DNA of 64,000 bases, from positions 61,954,119 through 62,018,118 of the forward strand of contig CM043952.1 of assembly GCA_014529385.2 (NCBI GenBank), given 5' to 3'. The position numbers and the translations under genes are program-made. Every line of letters begins with the position of its first letter. Position 1 is the stretch's first letter. Source of the DNA: Adiantum capillus-veneris. Lineage: Eukaryota; Streptophyta; Polypodiopsida; Polypodiales; Pteridaceae. Of this stretch, positions 10,106 through 21,450 are shown piece after piece. The notes under the pieces were generated by a model. That model was given only the letters and a program-made list of their open reading frames with translations. It searched no databases and was not told the origin of the DNA.

Positions 10106-10615
10106 ATGCGCGTGTTTGATGGGTCAGACTTTGCGGCATGGAGAGAGTGTATGCTTGATGCATTGACACAGCGAGGGTTGCATCGACCATTGAGTGGTGA
10201 TGTAGGTAGACCTTCAAACATGTCTGACGATCAGTGGCAGGAGCTAGAGGAGATGGCACTATCTACGCTCTCTTTGCACCTTGCGGAATCTGTATATGCT
10301 CTTGTTATGTATGAGACTACTTCGAGAGCACTTTGGCGCAGATTACATGAAATGTATGATAGATCTGAGGCATCAAGGACTCGTGTGAGACATGTACATT
10401 CAGGAGCACGCCGACAGGTGACATGTTGGTATTTTGGTCATTCTGGACACGTTAGACGACGTTGTTTTCGTCGTATGCGACATCGTAGGAGACATGGCAG
10501 TCTCAGAGATGTATGTAGTGATGCCATGGACTCAGTTGCTTTGACAGTTGAGGCACATGTAGTGTCGGAGTATACTAGTGACTGGGATGTCACTTTTACC
10601 TCGAGCTATGCATGA
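10106..10615 (+). pseudogene. Copia gag remnant with degenerate zinc knuckle
   Basis: The N-terminal part reads FDGSDFAAWRECMLDAL and then DDQWQELEEMALSTLSLHL, the usual UBN2/gag layout (FxGxNFxxWKxxM, DExAxSxIxLxL). ALWRRLHEMYDRSEASRT is the next gag helix. The zinc knuckle survives as CWYFGHSGHVRRRC, with the second Cys replaced by Phe, so RNA binding is probably lost. The middle of gag is shortened, and the knuckle follows about 95 residues in, closer than usual. The frame ends just before the protease remnant. Confidence 0.75.
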
Positions 10616-10627
10616 GATGCTATACAT

Positions 10628-10897
10628 GTGGATAGTGCATCCCCTTCGCAGTGGTTGCTAGACACAGATGCTATGTTTCATGTCACGCCGCATCGCGCAT
10701 GGTTTTGTAGCTATTCTAGCGGGATGCTTGGCAGTGTACGTTTGACCGACGGATCGGTGCATGCAATAGCAGGTGCAGGAGATGTGAGACTGTCATTATC
10801 GAGTGGTGCATCTTACTTGTTACGACATGTGCGCTATGTACCAGATTTGACAGTGAGTTTGATCTTGATTGGTCAGCTTAGAGATTGTGGATGTTAG
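10628..10897 (+). pseudogene. Copia aspartic protease remnant
   Basis: The frame begins with WLLDTDAMFHVTPHRAWF, the copia protease site usually written WxxDSGAxxHxT, and here DTDA replaces DSGA. VRLTDGSVHAIAGAGDVRL and LLRHVRYVPDLTVSLI follow, matching the conserved 'G.V.L......L..VLYVPxLxxNLI' region. It stops at 10897 where integrase should begin. The altered catalytic triplet suggests no activity. Confidence 0.75.
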
Positions 10898-10921
10898 ATT
10901 TCGCTACGAGAGCGAGATTTT

Positions 10922-11725
10922 GTGATGCGTTTGGGTTCGCTAGTGATTGCGAGAGGTGCTAAGAGTGGTACAGGTTACCCATTGCATGTGGATCACGCGA
11001 GAGATGGTGATGTCTCTGTGATCATGCAGCCAGGTAGAGAGCGAGAGGGCAGGCGAGTCTCTTTTGCTTGTGGGTTGCAGGATGCTTTGCATGGAGTGCA
11101 GAGCAGCGACCTTGTTGTGCAGGTTGCGTCTACAGATGCACAGGTAGAGCGGGACAGCTCTAGTGAGTCACAGCAGGATGATTCATCAGAGGTGATGACA
11201 GATATGACTCACATGGATGCTAAGATGTCGGATATTGTGGAGTCATTTCTTGATATGCTTATGCCAGAGCTTGATGCAGATTTAGGACAGATGGATACTC
11301 TTGGTACACATGTGATATGTGGTGGGCACGAGGAGTCACTCCAGAGCTCGGAGTCAGAGTGCCATGGTCTCTATGATAGGGGACAGGATTGCCATGAGTT
11401 GAGTTCTGAGTTGGAGGTGGCAGAGATTGCCAGGGTTGCATCAACGTTCGGTGTCCTCATGTACGAGATGCTGATCTCGAGGCCCGACATAGCAGCTGCA
11501 GTGGGAGCATTTGCAGCAGGGTTGATCAGTCGTTCGATGACTGATCTCGGCATAGAGCATAGGGGAGGTTTACAGGTATTGGACCGATACTTGCAGGAGT
11601 GCATGAGCTCTTGTAGACTCTTTGCAAAGCTTGGAGCTAGCTCTGTGTGGCTTCCGCAGCGGGATGTTTGTCTATCAGTAGAGCCGAATGCACTAGCTCA
11701 TCGAGAGTCAGTGGGCATAGGTTGA
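10922..11725 (+). pseudogene. Copia ORF spanning the internal deletion
   Basis: The first ~60 residues look like the linker after the protease (VIARGAKSGTGYPLHVD resembles 'IAKGxKxGTLYxL', the pre-integrase region). The middle is acidic, low in structure and unmatched. The last ~80 residues contain SRPDIAAAVGAFAAGLI and LQVLDRYLQECMSSCRLF, corresponding to the post-RT 'RPDIxxAVGxxSRxM...LRYL' segment. Integrase core, the YVDD block and RNase H catalytic blocks are absent. The frame thus records a deletion joining pre-integrase to the distal RT. It remains open for 267 codons. Confidence 0.65.
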
Positions 11726-11789
11726 GAGAATCTCTCACCTTCTATTAGTTGTACACTAGTAGATCTTGCTTAAAGGCACATTGGCCTTT

Positions 11790-11800
11790 AAGTGGGAGGT
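11790..11800 (+). promoter_or_regulatory. Polypurine tract of copia element 1
   Basis: aagtgggaggt lies directly before the 3' LTR, the position for plus-strand priming. The same tract occurs in copia element 2 (23283.. on the minus strand), so the two elements are related. Confidence 0.8.
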
Positions 11801-11991
11801 TGTTGGGGTTAAGGCCTATGTGCCTTGACCGATCGCCCAGGTCATGGGCGCCCGCCCACTCTTACCCTATACTTATAGTGAGTATACTGTATAGGGGGAG
11901 CTGCCACTTCACAGTCTCCCCACCCACATCGTGTGTGTGTCTCCTTCTCTCTCTCTCACTCTCTGTCTGTGGTGCTCCCCGATCCCCTTCA
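11801..11991 (+). repeat. 3' LTR of copia element 1
   Basis: Pairs with 8374..8608. It is followed by the TSD copy ccagg at 11992..11996. Confidence 0.9.
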
Positions 11992-11999
11992 CCAGGATC

Positions 12000-13009
12000 A
12001 TAAACCGAGTAGGACATAGTTGCCCATCTTTCAATCCAATGAGTATGATCAAAGTGCACCCAAGCACTACTCAAATCTCCTGTCCTTCCTCGCCTCATTC
12101 TATTGACTAGATCAACTCCAGAAGTAGGTCCTGTTTTGAATACATAACATTTGTCGTTAGGTCCACCCTGGCTTGGAAAATGACTTCCATGAAAGAATGG
12201 AAGAACATACCATTTTTGTAGCAATAGTATATTGTTGTATCCATCACCAACAAGCTGACCCTGTTTAGCTTTCTCATTTGACAAAATACTTTTGAATCCC
12301 TTATTCGGAACAAGGGGCATCATTTCCTCAAGAAAATGGTTAAGCTCTACATCAGCAGCTTCTAAATCATCTTCTTTAGTCAAAGATTGGAATAGTATTT
12401 GATGAGCAGCTAACATCTGTACTTTTCTAGGACCCCCCTTCTCAATCTTTAAAACTCTCTTAACAAAATGGTGCACCTTTTCAAGAGCTGCCCTTCTAAT
12501 ACCTGGCTGTACATTGTGGTCATGCACTCCAAGATGGATCACCAAACGTGTTATTGTTAATTTTTTTGGCATCACATAATAGATCATACACTTGCAAACA
12601 TTTGAACAAGTGACCGTTCTGTCACAATAGTGGTAGGATATTTTAGATTTACCTTCACTAGTAGCAGGATAGCCCATGCTGATTTGTCTCTCTAGATGTC
12701 CATGAAAGAAGACATCATTATATCTCCACCAAGGTAAAAATGGCATGTCACTCTGCAACATTGAAGGCTTCCAAGACAATAACTCAAACACACAGTGCAA
12801 TCTATGGCCATGTTGGTCGATGCTCGGCGAGACCAAAGGTGACTGTCATACTTCTGCTCCATACCGAGCATCCTTTTATTTTTGTGAATTGGAGGAAGCT
12901 CAAAACAAACATTGCCAGTATAAAAATTTGGGAGTTTATCAACCTTTTCAGGAGGTCCATAAATCTCTAAAAGTTTAGACAACCTACATGATGTACCTTT
13001 GTCTTTCAT
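12000..13009 (-). pseudogene. Transposase-like gene, upstream part, interrupted by copia 1
   Basis: The minus-strand frame runs from about 13009, with a frame change near 12800, to the copia insertion. Blocks include KLPNFYTGNVCFELPPIHK, GVHDHNVQPGIRRAALEKVH and PRKVQMLAAHQILFQSL, then VDLVNRMRRGR and WVHFDHTHWIERWATM. Organisation and phrases resemble transposase-like proteins common in moss, lycophyte and fern genomes. I cannot assign a superfamily. A Cys/His-containing region near the N-terminus (about 12600..12700) may be a zinc-binding DNA-recognition domain. It ends at ...SVYDPG, where the last codon abuts the TSD, and continues at 8085..8295. One frameshift is visible; terminal repeats were not found. 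Confidence 0.55.
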
Positions 13010-13039
13010 CCATGAACTGTACAGAGGTCTTCATGTGAA

Positions 13040-13851
13040 GCATCCTGAAACGTAGATAAATTGTCTGCTTCCATTAATTGTGTGAACAACATTGCTTGAT
13101 CCACCTCTCCTTGTGTTTGTGATATATCCACACCAAGCTAAGTTGCCAAATTCTTTAAAGAGAAAATTGCATCATCTTCCATGTTTGAATGCAATGGGGT
13201 GTTGGGTACCTGAGATGGATTTTCATCATTGTAGGACTGATCTTCTCTTGTTGCTTCTGTTGTAGAATCTTCCACCAGTGTGATATGACTGCTTGGCATT
13301 CCCTCAAAACGAACAGCTGCTGAGTCCAATGGCCATATGCCAGTTGCACGGAAGCCGGCCTTGATATTAGATTGCGTGAAAGTGGATTTGATTGTCTTTG
13401 CCACAATAGATGCAATTTTTGTTTTTGAAGCTTGCCTTGATGAAGATTTTTGTTGCCAAATGTCTCTTTCCCGCCGAAATTGCACTTTTAGTGACTTGAA
13501 CACACTTACATCTAAGGGCTGAAGTTTATGTGACGTATGTGCCGGTAGAGTAATTATGTCAATTCCCTTTTCATTAGCCTTTTTTACTACATCGAGGGAG
13601 ACATGGCTTCCATGCCCATCTAGGATGAGAAGATGCCTACTAGACTTACCCACAGTTTCGGTAATGAATTTGTCAAAATGGAGCAGCCACGCTGCAAAAA
13701 TCTCCCCAATCATCCAAGCCTTCTTCTGCATCGCCATTGCTGCTCCAGGTTCGCAATGTTGAATATAGTTGCCCATGATACGACTACCTTTAAATGTGTA
13801 ATAGGATGGAATTGCATTTCCTGCAGCATTCACACAACACAATACCGTCAT
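13040..13851 (-). pseudogene. Pogo-type DDE transposase, catalytic C-terminal half
   Basis: The frame carries LLILDGHGSHVSLDVV and ITLPAHTSHKLQPLDVSVFK, the second and third catalytic-acid blocks of pogo (DDxD) transposases of the Tc1/mariner group. AGFRATGIWPLD follows, the usual 'GFRxTGIYPxN' tail. A TAG at about 13138 interrupts the frame, which then continues in phase for about 35 codons (LGVDISQTQGEVDQ...). One or two single-base frameshifts near 13860..13915 separate it from the N-terminal half. The function would be cut-and-paste transposition at TA sites. This copy is inactive. Confidence 0.85.
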
Positions 13852-13915
13852 CCACTCGCGTGAATCGCAAGTAACCCCGTAGACTACCTTTGCCCCTTAG
13901 GCTTTGCAAGAACCT

Positions 13916-14641
13916 TCATACCCTTGTCCCTGGAGCCTTGAATCCAGTTTCATCTGCATTCCATATGTTGGTAGAGGGGTATTTGTGTTCTGTATAAAGC
14001 TTCTTGAGGTTGTCATGAAGTGATTTGACAATTTCTGGGCGAAATCTGCTTGCTCTTGATTGGTCTAGTCCTTCGGACACTCTAAACACAAGGTTAGGAT
14101 GTCTTCTCCGAAACCCTTCCCACCAACTCTTTCCTAGGATTCCATTAGAGAACATTGTATGCCTGGTTTGACATATTTCGGCAACTTTTAGCTTAACATC
14201 TAGTACAGACACACCATGGCCTGATTCACACTTCAAGAAAATCCATTGTAAAAGCGCCTCTTCTTCTTGAGAACTTAGCTGAGTTGGTGGGCCTTTCTTC
14301 TTCTTTTGAGTCCTGCCTTCCTCCCAGTTTGTTATAGCAGATTGGCTGATTCCAAACTGTAAAGAGCATTTCCTTAGGGAAAGACTCTCATCTCGTGCTT
14401 GTAATGCTTTTTCCATGTCCTTCTTTGTCCATCTCAAAATTGTGCGCTTATTTCGCTTTTGTACTGGCTTGATTGGCTGTCCTTCATCTTCGCCAAGTGA
14501 CAATAGTTCTCTGCAAATTCTGCCTGTGTTTGGAAGTTTGATGATGCTCTTGTTGGTGGAAAATTCGCCTTGGCCTGTTTTATCAATAATGGTCTTTTGC
14601 TCGTTGTATAATTTTGCATGTTTGCTATTTTGGGTGCTCAA
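13916..14641 (-). pseudogene. Pogo-type transposase, N-terminal half (HTH and first catalytic Asp)
   Basis: Residues about 65-110 (RWTKKDMEKALQARDESLSL and following, through GISQSAITNWEEG) form a psq-type helix-turn-helix. Residues about 120-190 (LSSQEEEALLQWIFLKCESG, then SWWEGFRRRHPNLVFR) match the CENP-B-type second HTH. Near the end NIWNADETGFKAPG contains the first catalytic Asp (WNxDETG). A frameshift after APGTRV separates it from the catalytic half. The same order of two HTH domains and DDE is seen in pogo, jerky and CENP-B proteins. The ATG at 14641 is the first of the long frame. Confidence 0.85.
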
Positions 14642-15023
14642 GTTAGTACTATACCATGGCTTCTTCGAGGATTTTTTGGTGGGGTTGGAATGGTAGTGGC
14701 ATATCTCCTTGACATTTGACCCTTGTCCTTCGTTGGTGATTGAATGTGAACATTACTTCTAGCAGGAGTAAAACGCACTCTTCTTCTTGCACTTTGCTGG
14801 TGATGTGGTCTTTGAAATTGGATGGAAATGGTATGTATGTGGATAGCCACGTGTGGATGATGTTGGTGTCTGGTTTTCTTGCTTCCTCTTGCCCATTTCA
14901 ACGACCTAATCTAAGAAATTTACCATAAGGACATAAGCAAAAGATGAAAAATTAATGAAAGCAATACAACCAAAAAATAGATGTGAACATGTTAAGCTTA
15001 CCTCTTGTGTAAACCAAACTATT

Positions 15024-15392
15024 CTAGTCTGATATGTTTTCCAGCAGTTTGGAATACTCTTTTACTGAAAATTTCCTTTTGGGAGCTTGTCTTGGAGGAT
15101 CCTGAGGGAGGTTTTCGGTTGGTGTTTGGCTTGTGGTTGAAATGGGAAGTTTGGGTGAAATGAATGGGGCTTTCTTGCGAGGGTGCTTGCACATACAGAT
15201 AGGTAACACATGAACTTTACCACAATAGCACACTCTTTCGCCACTCTTATGCAAGATAAGGGATGTGCACAAAAAGGCCTCTAGTTGTGGATGTCTCTCT
15301 ATCAGACAAGCTTTGCATTCACAGGGTGCACTTGAAGTTGCCATTTGGTGAGTGCTGCATCGCTGGTTGTAAAAGTGTGTTGACTCCTTCAA
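15024..15392 (-). pseudogene. Cys-rich ORF upstream of the pogo relic
   Basis: A 122-aa frame with a Cys/His-rich centre (CECKACLIERHP, then CYCGKVHVLPICMCKHPRKK) and a Pro-rich tail ending in FSVKEYSKLLENISD. It may be a zinc-binding N-terminal exon of the same transposon gene, or a separate accessory ORF. The closeness and shared strand with the pogo frames support a link, but I could not define splice sites. The family is unrecognised. Confidence 0.35.
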
Positions 15393-15399
15393 TGTCCTA

Positions 15400-16960
15400 G
15401 ACTCCGATGTTCCTGCTTTCTATTGCTGGTCTTTTAGAAGCCATGGCGGCAAGGTGAGAATGGTGAAGGTAAGTGTACTGCAGCATGTGTGTTATCAATT
15501 TCCAGATGCAACCTCCAGGTTTAGGAGGATTGTACAGAGTGCAGGGCTATTTGGTTGAACTACAGAGTGCAGAGTAGTTATTGTCTGTAGTGCTTCTTCT
15601 AAGCTTTGATCTTTGGACTGTGTAGAGTTTGGGTTGTGTCTAATGATTTTTCTCAGCTTGGGTTTGCGGATTGTGTAGAGTGGTAGAGCGCCTAATCTTG
15701 TGTTGGTCTGTAACTACTCATTTATCTTCTTGCTACGCTATCATTGCTGAGTCGTGCAATTTATTATGCAGGATGTCCAATAATGGCGCAAATCTTGGAT
15801 CGTGGGTAGGACGAGAAGGCGCCAAAAGTTTTCCCTTGCAAAGCTATATTGAAAACTAGTCGTGGACCAGCTGTAAGCCACCGTGCACCTTTGCTGACTG
15901 AGGCTTGAATTTGTAAAAAGACAAAAACAGACGCGGACTCTTATTTAATCCACGTTGTAAAATTAGCTTTTCATTAGTTCAAAGTTGTCTCTATTTTGGC
16001 CTTACCCGGTCCCTATCTCGTGTCTCATTAAGGGACCCTGGTTTTTTATTGGCCCCTTTACCCTAGTGGTGCTCATGGCCATGGAAGAATCGAGGAAGAA
16101 TCGGCTCCATTGCCTTCTTTTGTCTATTGCGAGGGTTGCATTTTATTCTGGTTGGAGCTAGGCCAGGGACTATAAGCAGCTACATTTGACGTTACCAGCA
16201 GCAAGGATAGTGGCACATGAAACTGTAAGATGTCTGTTGTTGATTGTTTTTCCAAGGTTGGACAATTGCACGAAGGATTGTGCAAGTAATAGTGCTAAAG
16301 GTAGAAAAAAACTAGATTTATCAAAAAGTACTAGGCCTCATGCATGGCATACCATCTATTGCAGGAGCCCTGCCACAATGGGCATAGATATATATAAGGG
16401 CAAAATATGTAGGAGGAGGGAATGGTGGTGGCCTTTACTACATCCCGATGGCTAGCCATGCACTCTCTCCCAAGCCTGCACTAGTCCTAACCGTTGTAAC
16501 AATGGTAAGAGAGAGCGAGACCCACCGTACCCGGGTCGCGCAAGCTAGTGTGTATAAACATGGGATCGGTATTTACCCATGTTTATACCCGTGCTAATAG
16601 CTTTTATTACATACCATGGGTAGACACTTTAATATATACCCAATTTATACCCTTGCTTATAGCTGTCATAGCACAAAGACAAAAGCGGCCACAATGATTG
16701 TCCATGATGGTAGATTTTTCTTTTTTTACGATCCTTTATTTTGTACGAGTACAACGGCCCTGCTTTCAAGGAGGTGATGTGTGGATTTTCTTAGCTTAAA
16801 CATGGCCACACTGTCTACATGAAATTTGGACATCCAAGGGAAGTGGCCATGAAAGACATGGTTGTGATAAATCCCATGTGCCCAGGCTATAGCTAATTTT
16901 CACTATGAGCTTCGACTGCATGTACAATATGAGGCGAAAAAGGAAATCAATTTTGAGTGC
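15400..16960. other. No gene recognised
   Basis: Non-coding sequence of mixed composition. Near 16550..16670 the phrases 'cccatgtttatacccgtgct' and 'cccaatttatacccttgct' recur as imperfect repeats. No transposon termini were identified. Confidence 0.4.
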
Positions 16961-16964
16961 ATTC

Positions 16965-17112
16965 CAAGAGACGACATCCTAGACAGGAAGCTCCTCAAGC
17001 ACTTTTTTTGCTTTATGAATTGCACCACATTTGGCATACATGTTGACCAAGGTAGTTCCAAGCATGAGGTTTTCATTCAACAACCCTAGCTAACAATATC
17101 ATCGTGAATTCT
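16965..17112 (-). pseudogene. PPR protein fragment 1
   Basis: On the minus strand a short frame reads GTTLVNMYAKCGAIHKA, then a DVVSWNAL-like end, the signature of a plant PLS-type pentatricopeptide repeat. Only about one and a half repeats survive, with stops on both sides. PPR proteins bind organellar RNA; this scrap cannot be functional. A second, similar scrap lies 370 bases away. Confidence 0.7.
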
Positions 17113-17334
17113 TTTGTGCATGTCAATATCTTATGTAATGCCACATGCCTTCAAGGTGCAAGTGTACGTGATTGCATTTGGAGAGATGTCCTCTCTCTCT
17201 GCATCTACTAAAAACAACGTAGAGCTTCTTGGTCCTGACCCTTGCCTTCAAGATGCAAGCATATGTGATTGCATATGGAGAGACAACTTTGCTTCGCATA
17301 CGCCGAAAACAACCCCGAGCTTCTTGGCCCTGGC

Positions 17335-17500
17335 CATGCTAGGCACATCCACAATCAGTGCATTCCAAGACACGACATCTCGGGCACAAAGCTCCTCAAG
17401 AACTTTTGTGCTTTATGGAGTGTCCCACATTTGGCATACATGTCGACCAAGGAAATGCCAAGCACAGCGTTTTCTTTCAACAACCCTTGAGTCCTCTTTC
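17335..17500 (-). pseudogene. PPR protein fragment 2
   Basis: The minus-strand frame reads LVDMYAKCGTLHKAQK and then, after a frame change, RDVVSWNAL-like residues. It is parallel to fragment 1 but divergent. Both fragments are in the same orientation, as expected for two repeats of one protein or for a local duplication. Confidence 0.65.
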
Positions 17501-17619
17501 CTTCCCACGCGACTAGATCTTGTTACTTTGTACTTTTGTCCTTTCTCAATAGATGGAGGACACACACATATATATTTAATTTGTCACATATATCGACGTC
17601 GGCTATATTAGATGTAAAA

Positions 17620-17654
<35 letters not shown>

Positions 17655-18688
17655 TAGGTATCTATGTGTGTGCGCCGAGAAGCCTTGCCTCAGCCCCTAT
17701 CAAGGAGGCTATGTGCGTGAAGGCTGGGAGCTCTTGGATCCACTCATTGTCCTACTTGCAGCCCGAGACACTCAGTATCCACAATAGAGTGCAGATGGCC
17801 ACAAAAGAAGCAAAAGGGGGGACCGTTGAGAAGGTCAAAGGGAGTTCTCAAAGGGAGGCCGTGGTTAGGGAAGGCCCATAGGTCAAGGTGGCCCGCATAT
17901 GAAATATGACAGTGGGTGTGTGCAGCACGTCTGCATCAGAGCTCTAGGGCTACGAGGAGTTGGACAACGACGATGAGCCGAGAAGTTCTGCCAGACCCTC
18001 ATGTCTCGACTTTGCCCGGGAGGCATGATCTGCCTGCCTATTTGTGCTGCAAAGCTTTGGCCCCTGCCCACAACGGCTGATTTGTTTGCCCTGTCTTGGC
18101 ACGCGATAAGTGTTGTATGCATTGTATGTACACCCTTGCAGCAAGGTTCGCACTCGATCCAACATGGGTGCATGGAGACGCAACCACGGTACCACCTAGT
18201 CCAACCATATATATATATATCTACTATCTACTAATCTACTAACATAATATATGGTGGAGGTAGTAACCCTTTACACATGTCTGTATCTATCTGCTAGATG
18301 AAGGCTAAATGCCAAAAGTGAGAGAAGCATGCGATAAAGAGGGGGAGAGTTCGTGAGTGTGTTGGAGAAGATAGGGGAGAGACAGGCGCTCCCTCGATCA
18401 AATCATAGCATTGGGAAACCATGGTAGGAGAGCGCAGTGGAGGCCGGAGGTTTATTTCTCGCACGAAAGAGAGAGAGAGAGAGTGTTAACTTCTGCAAGC
18501 TCTTGCGAGCTCTTCTGCTACCTTGCACATGTTCTCTGAGCCTACGCTGCCATTTGTTTGCTCCATGTGAGGCTCATGCCCAATAGCTCGAGGTAGTTCG
18601 AGAGAGAGAGACAGACACAGAGAGAGAGAGAGAGAGAGGGAGAGAGGCACATAAAATTCGTCTGCAAATTGCAAACGCTAGGCGCGCG

Positions 18689-18737
<49 letters not shown>

Positions 18738-18919
18738 AATAGCAGCTGTGGGAGCAATAGCAGCTGCCTCTTGCCTCCGAGAGAGAGAGAGAGAGAGGTT
18801 GCCACGCAGCTGTGGGAGCAATAGCAGCTGCCTCTTGCCTCCGAGAGAGAGAGAGAGAGAGAGAGGTTGCCACTGCAATGGCTAGCGCTATTTATGGTTC
18901 TGCCTACCCCGAGTTATTG

Positions 18920-18970
<51 letters not shown>

Positions 18971-18990
18971 ACAGCTAATTTCAATTCAAG
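17620..18990. repeat. Microsatellite-rich block (AG/CT and AC runs)
   Basis: (CT)n at 17623..17650, (GA)n at 18469..18482, 18602..18645 (interrupted), 18690..18733 and 18780..18862, then (CT)n 18920..18945 followed by (AC)n 18946..18973. Two near-identical units starting 'cagctgtgggagcaatagca', each ending in a (GA) run, sit at about 18746 and 18807. Frames across them are artefacts of the dinucleotide runs. Confidence 0.8.
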
Positions 18991-18999
18991 GATCATCAT

Positions 19000-20645
19000 C
19001 GTAAGGTGCACTGCATTTTTTCCTAGCTATTTAGCTCCAATTGCTCCTAACAGTTAGATATCCCTCCTCATTTTGATTACCAAGGAACCGTCTTCACTTA
19101 ATCCCACTAGATCAAATGTTCAAAGGTTCTAAAACAAAGATTACCCTCCAACTTGATGTCCTTATAGTTTCGGTTTTGTCTAACAGAGTGGGATTTTAGA
19201 CTTAGTAAGAGTGTGGCGAAAATTGTAGGTACGGAGCATTCCTTTTTTCAGCTTGGGCAACATGTGGCATTCGTTTGATGAATGGACTGCATATGAGGCA
19301 GGGGTGCCTTTGAAATTACTGAGCGGTACTATCTGTCATATCTTTCTGCTCTTCAAGTCAACATGCCATTGGGCTCTGGTGCGTTTCCTACCAACAAAAG
19401 GTACGAGCTATTTGCAGCCCAAGAACTCTTCATGGGCCTTGGCTAGACATTTTGTCCACACGATTTTATTGTCTCCTTGCTTTATGCATGTTTGGATTTG
19501 AAATGGCTTGGTGTGCATGTGGTTGGCAATGTGCGTGTATAGGAATTGTCTTTTGCATGTGAATTTCCACTTCACTTGGTATTTGTTTATGGATGTAGGG
19601 ACCTAGGTTCGTCAAGTGTAATGGTACTCTTTTGGGTGCTCTAAGGAATTCTTAGGGTATGAAAGTTTAAATGAAATAAAAAGTTTAGAAGGGCCCCTTG
19701 AACTTTGAAGACTGGAATTAATTAGGGATCATACATTCCTGCTTAAGACACTGCGTGGCTTTTTGGTTTCTGAAGGGGTTCTCATCAATTTCTCAAGGTG
19801 TTTCCGAAATGATCGTTGCTTGACAGAACCCATCTTTCCCACTCCATGTCAGTCACAATACAAACTTAATCTCCTTTTCCCCTCCTTTGGAGTTAAAAGA
19901 TAACTGGAGGAGAGGTTCAATGGCCACAACAGCTTCATGAAGCAACGTTTCGACCAAAAGTATTCATACATGTTATCATCAATTCTCCATGCACACCGAG
20001 GAATGTTCTCACCCTTTGCGCAGTATCCACCTCGCATGGTTCTGCAACCTGTGTTACAAAACCATTCCACCCATGCAAATATGGCCTACATCCTACTACA
20101 TGTCCATGCCCATCAACTATGTTGTTGAGATCCATATCTATGTGGCAAAACATGAAACACAAGCATTATGATATGGAACAAAGGTTACGTCCCAAACCAT
20201 CAAGTAAAGGCATGGATAAGTAAGCTCTCTGTGATGATTTACCAACTCAGTATTTCCTCACAACATGGCAAGATGATCGAACCTTCCCAGCAATAGCTGT
20301 CACTACTTGCCCGTTGGGAGCCCTAGACATTCTTTGCCAATGCCAACCTTGGCATAGCCATAGCATGCTCCACAACCTGTGTTGTTGAGGTTGATTATAG
20401 CTCGAAAACACATATTCCTGATCAGTAACCCCTTCCACAAGGCAAGCCAATAGGAGAGCGTGTGAGTTGGGGTGAGAAGGGATGGCTATCGCACATGCCA
20501 AGATGTAACATCGGCTTTGTTTTTTCCAATATCCTAGCCTCTGTACACATAACATGGAGCTACCCGTGGTACAAATTATCCTCTATTTGAAGGACATCCT
20601 ATGGATGATTTTCAACCTCTGTAGGTAAATACTTAGCCACTATTG
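19000..20645. other. No gene recognised
   Basis: Moderately open frames on both strands (for example minus-strand 19849..20162 and 20247..20555) show no family motifs I can identify. It may hold an old gene relic. Its right limit is the CACTA terminus at 20650. Confidence 0.35.
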
Positions 20646-20649
20646 GCAA

Positions 20650-20661
20650 CACTATAAGAGG
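20650..20661 (+). repeat. CACTA terminal inverted repeat, element A left end
   Basis: CACTATAAGAGG begins after a 'caa' that could be a 3-bp target duplication. The first 8 bases are shared with the end of CACTA B at 55548..55555 (reverse strand). Confidence 0.75.
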
Positions 20662-21450
20662 AGTTGTCTACAACTGTTAACATTGCCGCGGAAAAACAAA
20701 GAAAAAAGGAGAGAGAAAAATTTGCAGGGGCGGCAATAACCGCGGCTATGTACGTGGTGGTGGTTACTCAGCAATAAGCACGGTAATAGTCGCGGCAATA
20801 TACCCGCAGGTATTACCGCGTCAATTGCCACGTTTATTACCGCTACACGCTAATTCAAAAATAAAGATGTTCATTTGGGCCACCCAATTTTGGGTGGCCC
20901 AAATTAGCACCTTTATTTTTGACCTGTATAAAACAATGAAACATCAATTGTTTTTTAGAAGAGTAAAAAAAAAAACCAAAGAACTGAAATTGAATTTACT
21001 TTACCTTGACAAATAAAAATGTAAAAGATCAACTATTTAAAAAAGTTACAATAAAAAGTAAATAGTTGTATATACATTGGGACTTTACGAAAGTTTTGAC
21101 AAAACATTTTTCTATCTAATCTTCCTCTATCTCGTTGTCGTCGAGAGGCACGTATGCTGGATCACTTTGACTCTACATAAACCCAAACCAAATTAAACAA
21201 TTATCAGCAGCTCAAAACGATTGATACAAAATTACTTGTTTAAACTTACCGCTTAGTGGTCCAACCGTCGCGTCAAATTGCTCGGGAGAGATGTGGTTGT
21301 TTTCGAACACCATCGCCAAGTATTAAATTCTGTATGTCGCTCTCGATACTTGACCATCTCTCTGGTTGGTGGAGAGAGAGTGATATTTTTCTAAGTTAGC
21401 AATAACAATACCAAATCATCAACTACAATCTTTATAATCATCGAACGACG

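Larger units (their letters stand above)
8374..11991 (+). mobile_element. Ty1-copia retrotransposon 1, internally deleted
   Basis: A 3,618-bp element with two LTRs starting TGTTGGGG and ending CTTCA, a 5-bp TSD (ccagg), a primer-binding site matching the 3' end of initiator tRNA-Met, and a polypurine tract. Inside are a ~1.5-kb leader, gag, a protease remnant and a frame with the end of the RT/RNase H region. Integrase and most of RT are missing, so it is non-autonomous. It inserted at the exon-intron border of a minus-strand transposase-like gene. The LTRs differ in length (235 versus 191 bp) almost only because of (CT)n expansion in the 5' LTR. Confidence 0.9.
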
